Shown: one piece after another, positions 15,423 through 23,493 of the stretch
How the letters are laid out: every line of letters begins with the position of its first letter
Position numbering within the stretch: the first letter of the stretch is position 1
Source of the DNA: a virus
IMG/VR virus record: IMGVR_UViG_3300042197_004886
Span: 1 to 60,162 of that record
Strand: one strand, 5' to 3'
Length of the DNA stretch: 60,162 bases
Position numbers and translations under genes: made by a program
The notes under the pieces: model-generated
The model's input: the letters and a program-made list of their open reading frames with translations, nothing else
Database searches by the model: none
Told to the model about the DNA's origin: nothing

Positions 15423-17270
15423 ATGAAAATAGAACAAAAATATCAAAAGCTCACTGATATTGAACATTGTTTACTTCGTCCGGGGATGTGGATCGGTAAT
15501 ACTTCTCCCCAAGAAGAAAAATTTACAATTTTAAATGATCAAAACTCTTTTGAAACATCTACATTGACCGTTTCTCCAGCATTTATTAAAATTTTTGATG
15601 AGATTGTATCTAACTCTGCAGATGAACATAAGAGGAACCCAAAATTAAATAAGATAGATATATCAATTGATCAGACTTCTGGAAAAATTACTGTTTTTGA
15701 TAACGGTGGAATACCAGTAGTTCAACACTCTCAGCATAAAGAATGGATTCCTCAAATGATTTTTTCAAACCTTCGCGCAGGTTCAAATTTTAATGACTCT
15801 GAAAGCCGAACTAGTGCAGGTCTTCATGGAGTTGGAGCAACTCTTACTAATATTTTTTCTACTAAATTTATTGTTGAAACCTGTGATGGAAAAAATGGAT
15901 ATTATCAAGAGTACAAAGATAATATGAAAAATGTAGGCAAGCCTTCAATTTCTCCTGCAAAGCGCGGTTTTACTAGGATAACCTTTTTTCCAGAATTATT
16001 AAGATTTAATATGTCTAAAATAGATGATGATACGATAAGGGTGTTACAGAAGAGAGCAATAGATATTGCTGCAACAAATCCTAAACTTTCAGTTACCTTT
16101 AATAAAGTTACATATAGTTTTAAGACCTTTGATGAGTATATTCGTCTCTACACGCAAGATTTCTTCTATGAAGAGTCAAAAGACTGGAAAATAGGCTTTG
16201 CAAAGGCCGAAAATGGCTTTCAAAACGTAAGTTTTGTCAATTCAGTACACACGAAAGACGGTGGGACACACGTCGAATATATCCTGCATCAGCTTATCTC
16301 GCAATTGCGTGAAATGATCAAGAAAAAGCACCGAGTGGACGTCAAGCCGAGCGATATTCGTAATTATGTGTCTATTTTTATCGACTGTACGATTATTAAT
16401 TCCTCTTTTAGTTCACAGACAAAGGAAAAACTAATTACTGAACAAAAAGAATTTGGCACTCGTCACGAAGTCAGCGACAAGTTGGCAAAAGCTGTTTTTA
16501 AGTCGGAAATAATCGCCTCCGTGCTCGATTGGATCGAGAAAAAAGCCTTGGCCCAAGAACGAGCTGAGCTACGTAAGCTTAATTCTACCCTGGACAAGAC
16601 TAAAATTCCAAAACTAATCGATGCCCAGCGTAAAGGCGATCGTGGACCCTGTATCTTAGGCATCTATGAGGGACTTTCAGCTCTCTCGGCTGTACGTAAG
16701 TTTCGTGATACTCAAACTCAAGGAGCATTTCCTCTTAAGGGTAAGTTTCTTAACGTCAGCGAGATGAAGAGCGCTGAAATTATCAAAAACGATGAAGCCG
16801 TGCAGTTAATGGCCTCGCTTGGTCTAAAGCTTGGCGAAGAACCTAAGGGATTAAGGTATGGTAGAATCTATATTTACACTGATGCCGATCCAGACGGCAA
16901 CTCGATTGCCGCTCTGCTTATTAATTTTTTCAATCGATTTTGGCCAGAGTTATTTGATCAAGGCAGGGTCTATAAGGTAATAACTCCGCTAGTTGTTGCA
17001 AAAAAAGGCAAAGAATCAATTAATTTTTACACCAACGAAGAGTTTGAAAAGTGGTCCGCTAAGAATAGGGTCAGCCAATGGAATATCGAATACAAGAAAG
17101 GGCTGGCCGCCCTCGAGGACGCTGAATACGCTGAAATTATTCGGGATCCCAAGGTAGTGCAGATCAAAAACGACAAGGACTATCGTGACTCGCTCAATGC
17201 CTGGTTCGGGGCCGACTCTGCTCCCAGAAAAGAAAGAATCCTAAACAAACCAAATAACCATGACCTATAA
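15423..17270 (+). CDS. 39: Type II DNA topoisomerase large subunit (T4 gp39/gp60-type)
   Basis: 615 residues holding ATPase and TOPRIM parts in one chain, which in T4 are divided between gp39 and gp60. GHKL ATPase motifs are EIVSNSADEH (N-box), FDNGGIPV, and TSAGLHGVGATLTN (G-box). The TOPRIM metal motifs are GIYEGLSAL and TDADPDGNS. With the gp52-like subunit two genes later it forms the phage topoisomerase needed for fork progression. Codon use shifts near 16190-16260: the first 770 bases are strongly AT-rich, the rest near 50% GC, which suggests a recombinant gene. The end overlaps the next start by 11 bases. Confidence 0.9.
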   Translation: MKIEQKYQKLTDIEHCLLRPGMWIGNTSPQEEKFTILNDQNSFETSTLTVSPAFIKIFDEIVSNSADEHKRNPKLNKIDISIDQTSGKITVFDNGGIPVVQHSQHKEWIPQMIFSNLRAGSNFNDSESRTSAGLHGVGATLTNIFSTKFIVETCDGKNGYYQEYKDNMKNVGKPSISPAKRGFTRITFFPELLRFNMSKIDDDTIRVLQKRAIDIAATNPKLSVTFNKVTYSFKTFDEYIRLYTQDFFYEESKDWKIGFAKAENGFQNVSFVNSVHTKDGGTHVEYILHQLISQLREMIKKKHRVDVKPSDIRNYVSIFIDCTIINSSFSSQTKEKLITEQKEFGTRHEVSDKLAKAVFKSEIIASVLDWIEKKALAQERAELRKLNSTLDKTKIPKLIDAQRKGDRGPCILGIYEGLSALSAVRKFRDTQTQGAFPLKGKFLNVSEMKSAEIIKNDEAVQLMASLGLKLGEEPKGLRYGRIYIYTDADPDGNSIAALLINFFNRFWPELFDQGRVYKVITPLVVAKKGKESINFYTNEEFEKWSAKNRVSQWNIEYKKGLAALEDAEYAEIIRDPKVVQIKNDKDYRDSLNAWFGADSAPRKERILNKPNNHDL

Positions 17271-17601
17271 AGAATTTAAAGAACTGGCAGACCTAATGGT
17301 CAGATCTACCAAGAAAAAGGATCAGGCATATAAACTCGGCATCGACCTGTATGAAGCTTTTGAAGAAAACGAAAGGCTAATCGGTCAGCTTTGGGCAAAT
17401 CTCCTTACTGAACCTGGTCTCGACTGGTTTAACTGGTTCATGTACGAAAAAGATTACCTTCACGATGGTGTGGGTCGCCCTGATCTTACGGCCAGTGATG
17501 AGGGCACTCCTATTTGCGAAAATCTAAAGGGACTTTATGAGTATCTAATAACAAACAACTATTTTAAAATCGCACCAGGTAATGCAGAAACCGGAAATTA
17601 A
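17260..17601 (+). CDS. Hypothetical protein between topoisomerase genes
   Basis: 113 residues, acidic and aromatic-rich (PGLDWFNWFMYEKDYLHDG). It overlaps both neighbours (11 bases with gp39, 20 with gp52), so it is translated with the topoisomerase operon. No family recognised. A topoisomerase accessory role is only suggested by position. Confidence 0.65.
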   Translation: MTYKEFKELADLMVRSTKKKDQAYKLGIDLYEAFEENERLIGQLWANLLTEPGLDWFNWFMYEKDYLHDGVGRPDLTASDEGTPICENLKGLYEYLITNNYFKIAPGNAETGN

Positions 17602-18943
17602 ATCAGTCACCCAATACCTTGATCAGGACTATCGAGAATATGCAGTCTATGTGGTCGAGGAGCGCGCAATTCCATCGGTAATTGATGGTTTTAAACCCAC
17701 TCAGCGTAAGGTGATTTTTGTTGCCGACCGAGTATGGAGAAACGGCTCAGAAAAGCCGCTAAAGATATTTCAATTGGCCGGTAAGGTCGCTAGCGATGCT
17801 CACTACCACCATGGAGATGGCAGCTTGAGCGGAGCGATCGTCGGAATGGCTCAAAAGTTTAAGAATTCAATGCCTGTTCTTGAAGAGATCGGTCAGTTTG
17901 GTTCGCTAAGGTCGCCGGAAGCTGGAGCTCCTCGTTATATCTCTACTAAACTGCACAAAAACTTTAGACAGCTCTATATGGACTTTGAGCTGCTTACTCC
18001 TCGTTATGAAGAGGGCAGCGAGATCGAACCCAAATATTTTTTACCTATTATTCCAACAGTTCTGCTAAACGGCGGTAGCGGTATTGCAGTCGGCTTTGCG
18101 ACTAATATCCTAAACCGCAATCCGGTCGACCTAATCGATGCCTGTATAAAAGAGCTAGACGGTAAACCCTATAAGGAGCCCACTCCTTGGTATTATGGAT
18201 TTGGCGGCGAGTGCATAAAGGATCCGGAAAGCCCGCTTTCTTGGATCTTTAGGGGTCGTTTCGAGGTCAAAAATACCTCTACTGTAGAGGTGACTGAGCT
18301 GCCTCCTTCGCTTACCTATGAAAAATTCGATTCGCACCTTAGTACGCTAGAAGACACTCGTCGAATCGTGAGCCATGACAATAACTGTAAAGCCGATATC
18401 AATTATCTCTTAAAATTTAGGCGAGAGGACCTTAAGGCCCTGCAGGACTCAGGTCGCTTGGCCAAATCGCTAAAGATGGAGGAGAGGCAGTCTGAAAATT
18501 TTACAGTGTTGGACGAGAATGGAGACCTAAAGATCTTTGACAGCGCGACCTCAATCATCAAGTACTTTGTCAACTTTCGATTGGGCTATTACACAAAACG
18601 CAAGCTCTACCTTATTAACAAGCTAGAACAGGAACTTACCCTACTCTCGAACAAGGCTAATTTTATCAAGTACATCATTGAAGGCAAGATTAAGGTCAAT
18701 AATGTTCCTCGTGCAGAAATTATCCTGGCTCTAGAAACCGCAGACTTTGACCAGATCAACGGTTCCTATAACTATCTGCTCTCGCTTCCGATTCATACGC
18801 TTACGAAAGAAAATTACGAATCCTTGATAGCTGACGTTTTTGCAAAAGAGCAAGAGTTAAGTATTATTAAGCAGAAGGAGCCTATCCAGATGTACAAGGA
18901 TGATCTCCAGGATCTTCGTAAGGCCGTGATTAAATCATATTAG
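17582..18943 (+). CDS. 52: Type II DNA topoisomerase medium subunit (T4 gp52-type)
   Basis: 453 residues, close to T4 gp52 at about 440. It is the DNA breakage-reunion (GyrA/ParC-like) subunit: ERAIPSVIDGFKPTQRKV near the N-terminus, HHGDGSL at 76-82, and the catalytic tyrosine Tyr119 in GAPRYIS (T4 gp52 uses Tyr116). IIPTVLLNGGSGIAVGFATN is the conserved tower/coiled-coil entry. The C-terminus is helical. It works with the gp39-type subunit upstream. Confidence 0.92.
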   Translation: MQKPEIKSVTQYLDQDYREYAVYVVEERAIPSVIDGFKPTQRKVIFVADRVWRNGSEKPLKIFQLAGKVASDAHYHHGDGSLSGAIVGMAQKFKNSMPVLEEIGQFGSLRSPEAGAPRYISTKLHKNFRQLYMDFELLTPRYEEGSEIEPKYFLPIIPTVLLNGGSGIAVGFATNILNRNPVDLIDACIKELDGKPYKEPTPWYYGFGGECIKDPESPLSWIFRGRFEVKNTSTVEVTELPPSLTYEKFDSHLSTLEDTRRIVSHDNNCKADINYLLKFRREDLKALQDSGRLAKSLKMEERQSENFTVLDENGDLKIFDSATSIIKYFVNFRLGYYTKRKLYLINKLEQELTLLSNKANFIKYIIEGKIKVNNVPRAEIILALETADFDQINGSYNYLLSLPIHTLTKENYESLIADVFAKEQELSIIKQKEPIQMYKDDLQDLRKAVIKSY

Positions 18944-18946
18944 TCC

Positions 18947-18954
18947 ATAAATAA
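18947..18954 (+). promoter_or_regulatory. Late-promoter-like word in intergenic gap
   Basis: ATAAATAA lies 80 bases before ATG 19035, much farther than at other genes. A TATAAT at 19009-19014 in the same 91-base gap could be a host-type -10 box, so which one drives the next genes is unclear. Confidence 0.3.
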
Positions 18955-19034
18955 GAGTCCATCAGGGTTAATCTTAACTAGTTTGTGAAACTTTTTTCCT
19001 GAGAATTGTATAATTACATAAAATCCTAACAAAA

Positions 19035-19286
19035 ATGGCAGACTTTTCAAAACAGTGGTGCGAGTTGAACGATCCTGAGATGCGACCCGACTTTGATATC
19101 CACGAAATCGCTAGTAATTTAGAAAAAGAACACTATACCTCGATCATCTGTGAGGGATTTGGCTTTATTGCCGTCGGCAAGGACGACAACGACAATATCC
19201 TCCTAGCGATGCCTACTGGAGGAGACCCAGACCAGGACGGTAACTCTGAGGTAGAGTGGAAAGCTTACGACGAAATCATAAAATAA
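19035..19286 (+). CDS. Small acidic hypothetical protein
   Basis: 83 residues, acidic (DDNDNILLAMPTGGDPDQDG). Preceded by an A-rich leader (cctaacaaaa). No recognised family. Eight bases separate it from the next gene, so the two are probably one transcript that may also read into the structured RNA. Confidence 0.65.
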   Translation: MADFSKQWCELNDPEMRPDFDIHEIASNLEKEHYTSIICEGFGFIAVGKDDNDNILLAMPTGGDPDQDGNSEVEWKAYDEIIK

Positions 19287-19294
19287 TCCATACC

Positions 19295-19723
19295 ATGACT
19301 ATTGCACAGGCACTAAAAGAAAAAAACAAAAAGGTGGCTAAGATCAACAAGATCTGGACCAGGATCGCTAGTTATAACTCTGTTATCGAAGGCTCGGAAA
19401 AGCCGTACGACAGCGATAAACTGTGGGAAGAGTACAATCGGGAAATTGCCGACCTGATCGACCTCAAGACCCGTATCCACTTGGCCAGCGCGCCAGTACG
19501 TAAGGATATCTTTGCCCTGTCTGAACTAAAGAGCAAAATCCAAAACATGCGCTCTTTAAACACACAGGACGGTCTCTTGCGCGATCGCTATGCCAGCGAA
19601 TATACTGAAATGGTGGCGCATTTTTCTACTCTTTGGAAAGACGAGCAGATCGAGCTTACCGAAAGTATGATCGATTCCATCCAAGAAAAGCTGGATGCCT
19701 TCAACCACTCGACTAACATTTAA
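19295..19723 (+). CDS. DIP1984-like helical protein
   Basis: 142 residues from ATG 19295. The whole chain is alpha-helical. It starts MTIAQALKEKNKKVAKINKI, holds the middle DLIDLKTRIHLASAP, and ends LDAFNHSTNI. This pattern (N-terminal AEAL-like helix, central loop, final N-x-T terminus) matches the DIP1984 / septicolysin-like family of unknown function as I remember it. No enzyme motif is present. The structured RNA begins directly after its stop. Confidence 0.6.
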   Translation: MTIAQALKEKNKKVAKINKIWTRIASYNSVIEGSEKPYDSDKLWEEYNREIADLIDLKTRIHLASAPVRKDIFALSELKSKIQNMRSLNTQDGLLRDRYASEYTEMVAHFSTLWKDEQIELTESMIDSIQEKLDAFNHSTNI

Positions 19724-19726
19724 TCC

Positions 19727-20050
19727 GGAGGTGGTGTTACACTATCCCTGGACGCGGGGAGAGATCGCAGATAATAAGCAATGACCGCCGCGTGGAATCA
19801 TTGACGAAGAGCGGTAGCGCAGGCGAAAATCCTGCCCGGATAACTTAAAAATGGGCACCGGCGGCTGAGAACGAGGAGACAAATGCTTCTATCTAGAACG
19901 AAAGTTCTATACTACTTGAACCTGATGGCGTGATGCGATATGACAATCTCAAAATTCAAGACACAAGAGATCAAAAGGCAAATCGTAAAAAGTCAAGACT
20001 CAATTTTGCAATTGTTAAATCAGGACCAGCCAAAGGCTGCCCACCATAAA
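19727..20050 (+). ncRNA. Structured non-coding RNA of unknown class
   Basis: A stretch of about 320 bases without a supportable ORF, more GC-rich and palindrome-rich than its surroundings, ending just before an intrinsic terminator. Visible helices: 19730-19734 with 20041-20045 (outer closure); 19764-19769 with 19934-19939 (long range); hairpin 19779-19784 with 19798-19803; 19785-19790 in that loop with 19859-19864, CCGCCG/CGGCGG, making a pseudoknot; 19819-19823 with 19831-19835; 19894-19899 with 19904-19909 around a GAAA tetraloop; 20001-20005 with 20010-20014; 20027-20031 with 20035-20039. It is not a tRNA, tmRNA, RNase P RNA or group I intron by any signature I can see. Fragments GGCUGAGA and GAACCUGAU recall the TPP aptamer, but the rest does not fit. 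Confidence 0.65.
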
Positions 20051-20055
20051 GAAAA

Positions 20056-20085
20056 AGAGGATCAAATGATCCTCTTTTTTCTTTT
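20056..20085 (+). terminator. Intrinsic terminator of the structured RNA
   Basis: Perfect 9-bp stem AGAGGATCA / TGATCCTCT with an AA loop (or 8 bp with a 4-base loop), followed by five T, C and four T. It is also positioned to stop the convergent transcription of the ferritin-like gene. Confidence 0.85.
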
Positions 20086-20112
20086 ACTCTAGTCCAAAAC
20101 TCTTTGCCTAAA

Positions 20113-20478
20113 TTATTTTAGGGTAAGTAGATATTTAAGCTTGTTGATCTCGGCCAGCATTTCGTCCCGGACATTCAATAGGTCTGTGTCCTTGTGATCA
20201 TCTAATTTGTTATTAAAGGACAATAAGAACTGGGTCAAGGTGTCCAGGTATTCACCCATGTTTACCTCGCCGATATTCATTAGGTTGATAGTATCGTCTT
20301 CTTCTACTGCTACTCGACCGTACTTGCCCATGTAACTCTCCATAAAACTGTCGATTAGGCCATCAAATGCTTCGTAAATTCCATCGAATGCTTTGTGTTT
20401 TGCATAGGAGCCGGTCTGCCAGTGTAGGACTTTAAACTGGGCCTGGATTCCTAAAAATGTTGACATTGCTGTTGCCAT
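20113..20478 (-). CDS. Ferritin/Dps-like phage protein (DUF5856-like)
   Basis: 121 residues, all-helical. The N-terminal helix QAQFKVLHWQTGSYAKHKAF followed by EAFDGLIDSFMESYMG resembles the first helices of Dps/ferritin-like proteins (His-Trp-Gln-Thr, then a conserved His) found in T4-like phages. Whether it binds iron is not shown. It follows the capsid gene, separated by a terminator, and has its own ATAAATAA word 16 bases upstream, so it is an independent late unit. Confidence 0.6.
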   Translation of the reverse strand: MATAMSTFLGIQAQFKVLHWQTGSYAKHKAFDGIYEAFDGLIDSFMESYMGKYGRVAVEEDDTINLMNIGEVNMGEYLDTLTQFLLSFNNKLDDHKDTDLLNVRDEMLAEINKLKYLLTLK

Positions 20479-20493
20479 ATTATTACTTTTATT

Positions 20494-20501
20494 TTATTTA
20501 T
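20494..20501 (-). promoter_or_regulatory. Late-promoter-like word
   Basis: Minus strand AATAAATAAA, 16 bases before ATG 20478. Confidence 0.5.
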
Positions 20502-20512
20502 TCTCCTAAAAC

Positions 20513-20540
20513 AAAAAAAGAGGGCTTACGGGCCCTCTCT
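20513..20540 (-). terminator. Intrinsic terminator after the major capsid gene
   Basis: Read on the minus strand: AGAGGGC stem, six-base loop, GCCCTCT stem, then seven T. It lies 25-50 bases past the capsid stop and separates it from the ferritin-like gene. Confidence 0.85.
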
Positions 20541-20563
20541 TTAAAACTTAGAAACTAAGTTGA

Positions 20564-22210
20564 TTACGCGCTAAAGTTAGCTGGCGCAACACTTCCAGTA
20601 AGAACACCAATGTTACCTTGGATGTCCATGCTTAAGTATTGAGTTTCAGGATGCCATCCAGCTTCAGTGATAGCATAACGAGACTTCATTCCGATCTTTG
20701 GAGAGAAGGTTCCCTCTGCGATGGTTTGTAAAGACTCAGCCATGATATACGGCATGAATTTAACACCTGGCTCTTCGTCAGCACCTTTACGTCCAAGAAC
20801 GATACGAGTATCACCCCAAGCTAAGTTAGGATCTACGTATACTTGAACTCCGTATACTTTACCAGCTGGGTAAAGGTTACCTGCTGTTCCAGCCATGTCA
20901 GTTGGAACTTGAGCGATAGAGTAACCAGCAACGTCAGCAAGAGCAGAAGCAATACGTCCGTTAGTCACGATGAAGGTAGCTGCACCGAAACGACCTCTGT
21001 GATAGATCAAGTTAGCAAGTTCAAGGATCTTGGTAACCAATCTACGCTGTAAGGTAGAAACGTTTTCAAATCCACCAGAACCAGCAGAAAGATCTAAGGT
21101 AGTGATACCTGCACCTTCAACTAGGGCAACTTCAGCTGAGTGAACATCACCTAAGGTGAATACACGGTCAACCAAACGCTTGTTGATAGACTGGGCAATG
21201 TCATTAACTGCTACGTTTTCCAACATAGAGATAACGTCATAGTTCCATACACGGTTCAAGTCTTGGATTTGCTCTACAGTTGCAGAGATAGAAACTTGGT
21301 CGCCTTCTGCTTCTACGAACTTAGTGAACATTTTAAGACCCATTTGACGGAACTTAGAAAGTTCAGCTTTTTCTCTCTTCATTGATCCGGGTATTCCGCC
21401 AGTTGACGGTAAGTAAGGACCATTGAAATCAGTTGTAGAATAATCATCATCAGATACTGAAGTGAAACCAGAGATGTGGTTTTCAAGAGCAGAAACTAAT
21501 TGTACTGATCCTGTGGCAGTCGCACCAGAAGTATCACCAGCGATGGTTACAGTGTTTCCTTCGATTGACGTCGCAAGAACATTACTACCATTGTCGGCCG
21601 TTACCTTAAGGATTACGTGGCCATCGATACGAGAGAATCCTACGAAATCTAAACTAAAGTCACCAGCGCCAGAACCACTGATTGTTGCTGCGTCACCGTA
21701 TGCTGCACTAGGAAAATCGGTTGCAGTCAATCCTACGATCTTAATCAAGTATGGATCGAAATCCTTATCTGTACGACCGCCTGTGTACAAGTAGTCTAAG
21801 TAAGGTAAGAAACCTACTGGAGAATCCATCGGGATAACTGGTACCAAGTCAAATCCAATTGTCTTAGCTGCAACTTGAATAGCTACAGGAAGCAATGAAG
21901 GAAATTTGTCGCCAGATCCAGAATCTGAGTAAGAATTTTTAACACCACCCGCAGTAAAAGGTGTTTGTGTTGCAGTCGGAGCAACAGGAGCTCCCATGTA
22001 ACCGCCTAAAGAAGCAGGTTGTTGGAAGAATAAACCAGGAGCAGTTTGTTCGAAGATAGGGGCAGTATTATCGAAAATCGCGTGGTTGTGAGCGTACTCA
22101 GCTAACCAAGGAGTTTTCTCCATATTTGCACCGTAACCTTCTAAAACTGGCTTCCAGGTGTTTGCCAAGCGAGCATCGCTTGAACGTCTGAAAATTTTTG
22201 TACGTGCCAT
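20564..22210 (-). CDS. 23: Major capsid protein (T4 gp23-type)
   Basis: 548 residues, similar to the 521-residue T4 gp23. The family is recognised from the N-terminal helix region (MARTKIFRRSSDARLANTW), NTAPIFEQTAPGLF, and FDLVPVIPMDSPVGFLPYLD, which corresponds to the conserved gp23 strand before the HK97-fold core. It also has a C-terminal SRYAITEAGWHPE. It assembles as hexamers after prohead maturation. An N-terminal propeptide cleaved by the gp21-type protease is expected from the family, but I cannot place the site. It follows the protease-scaffold gene by 35 bases without its own late word, so both are likely on one mRNA. Codon use is optimised and uniform. Confidence 0.9.
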   Translation of the reverse strand: MARTKIFRRSSDARLANTWKPVLEGYGANMEKTPWLAEYAHNHAIFDNTAPIFEQTAPGLFFQQPASLGGYMGAPVAPTATQTPFTAGGVKNSYSDSGSGDKFPSLLPVAIQVAAKTIGFDLVPVIPMDSPVGFLPYLDYLYTGGRTDKDFDPYLIKIVGLTATDFPSAAYGDAATISGSGAGDFSLDFVGFSRIDGHVILKVTADNGSNVLATSIEGNTVTIAGDTSGATATGSVQLVSALENHISGFTSVSDDDYSTTDFNGPYLPSTGGIPGSMKREKAELSKFRQMGLKMFTKFVEAEGDQVSISATVEQIQDLNRVWNYDVISMLENVAVNDIAQSINKRLVDRVFTLGDVHSAEVALVEGAGITTLDLSAGSGGFENVSTLQRRLVTKILELANLIYHRGRFGAATFIVTNGRIASALADVAGYSIAQVPTDMAGTAGNLYPAGKVYGVQVYVDPNLAWGDTRIVLGRKGADEEPGVKFMPYIMAESLQTIAEGTFSPKIGMKSRYAITEAGWHPETQYLSMDIQGNIGVLTGSVAPANFSA

Positions 22211-22245
22211 TGTTTAAGTTGATTTTTTTTTAGTTGGCGTTTTTG

Positions 22246-23493
22246 TTACTTGCGATAGCCTGCTCCACGAGAAAGCATTTCTAAGTAACCTTGAGAGTAA
22301 CCTCTCTGCATCTCAACCACCTGGTTTACAGGTACTAGGCCTTCTGTACTTTGGCTTTCGTTGAGTTTCTGCAATTTAGCATTATTTTTTTCTAATTCGA
22401 TTCTTTCGTTGATACCTCTTAGGTCAAGATCATCCCAGAAAGCTTTAGCTTGGTATGGGGTCTTGATTGAATACAACTGTGATTTTGCGTGAACTCTGCT
22501 CTGTTCGCTTTCGTTCATTCTGCTCCATGCTTGTTTGTATTCAGCAGGCATAAATTTAATGTGCGCTGGGATATTTTGATTTTTGTGAGCAATAACAGAT
22601 TCGATGATGCTTACCACATCTCCTTCGTTGAACCATACAGAGGCTCCAAGAGCTTCTACGATGGCTTGTTTCTCGTCAGCAGCTAGAGCATAAAAAGCTT
22701 TTTGTTTTGCTGGGCTCATCACCTTCAAGAAAGGATATCTGTTTTCAAGAACAGTCTGTGCTGAACTATCTGTTACCTCAGCAATAACTCTATCTACTTT
22801 AGCTAGTAACGCGTCTACTGAAGTGGATTCATCTAATTTAGAAACTCCACCTAAGACATTACGACGACCTCCAACTGATCCGCCTTCGTTGATTGATTCA
22901 GCTAAGTACTCGGTGTAACCAATAGACTGGCCCAATTTCTCAGAAAGATACTGTGCGTAGTCGCGATTCATGTTGATATTTTCAGCTAAGTGCTCAGCAT
23001 ACTCGATTCCGCGGTTAGCTCCTTCGGCTACGTACTCAGTGTACTGTAATCCTTTGTCTAACTCTTCGGCTAAGTAGTTCTGATACTTAATAGACTTGGT
23101 CAAGTTTTCTTTGATGTATTCAGAGTAGTTGATGCTCTGATTCAATTTCTCAGCAATGTAATCTTGGTGATTGATGCTTTGGTTTAATTTTTCACCAACG
23201 TAGTTTGTATACTCAATAGAGTTGTTGGTAGTTTCAGCTACGTGCTCGGTGTAGCGAATTGACTCGTTCAGCTTAGAAGAGAGATAATCAGCATAATTAA
23301 CTACTCCTTCTAATTGAGCTGCTAAATAATTTACAAATCCTACGAGTTTAGAATTGTCTACATCAGCACCACTAGATTGAGCAGATTCAAAAACTGCTTT
23401 TTGAGCTTTTAATTCATTTTTAATGCCAGCAAACTGATTGCTCAGTACTTTCGAGTACTGATCCATTTGTTCTCTTGTTACGAAATCGGCCAT
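22246..23493 (-). CDS. Nested in-frame scaffold ORF (internal start)
   Basis: 415 residues if translation starts at ATG 23493 inside the protease-scaffold gene. The sequence before this ATG (caaaaaacacaaaaaaatag, then cacaaca) is A-rich and resembles leaders of genuine starts nearby. It would give a free scaffold protein sharing its C-terminus with the protease fusion, as lambda C and Nu3 do. Predicted, not shown. Confidence 0.5.
   Translation of the reverse strand: MADFVTREQMDQYSKVLSNQFAGIKNELKAQKAVFESAQSSGADVDNSKLVGFVNYLAAQLEGVVNYADYLSSKLNESIRYTEHVAETTNNSIEYTNYVGEKLNQSINHQDYIAEKLNQSINYSEYIKENLTKSIKYQNYLAEELDKGLQYTEYVAEGANRGIEYAEHLAENINMNRDYAQYLSEKLGQSIGYTEYLAESINEGGSVGGRRNVLGGVSKLDESTSVDALLAKVDRVIAEVTDSSAQTVLENRYPFLKVMSPAKQKAFYALAADEKQAIVEALGASVWFNEGDVVSIIESVIAHKNQNIPAHIKFMPAEYKQAWSRMNESEQSRVHAKSQLYSIKTPYQAKAFWDDLDLRGINERIELEKNNAKLQKLNESQSTEGLVPVNQVVEMQRGYSQGYLEMLSRGAGYRK

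Noticed and set aside
19805-19840. tRNA-like or tmRNA fragment (AGCGGUAGC and AGGCGAAAAUCCU)
   Set aside because: The D-arm-like and T-arm-like words are too close together. No acceptor stem, anticodon arm or CCA is found, and no tag reading frame is present.
19848-19945. TPP riboswitch aptamer
   Set aside because: GGCUGAGA and UUGAACCUGAU are TPP-like words, but the closing P1 strand (GCGUAGGGAA-like) and the P4/P5 pairing are absent, and no thiamine gene follows. It is better treated as part of a larger RNA.
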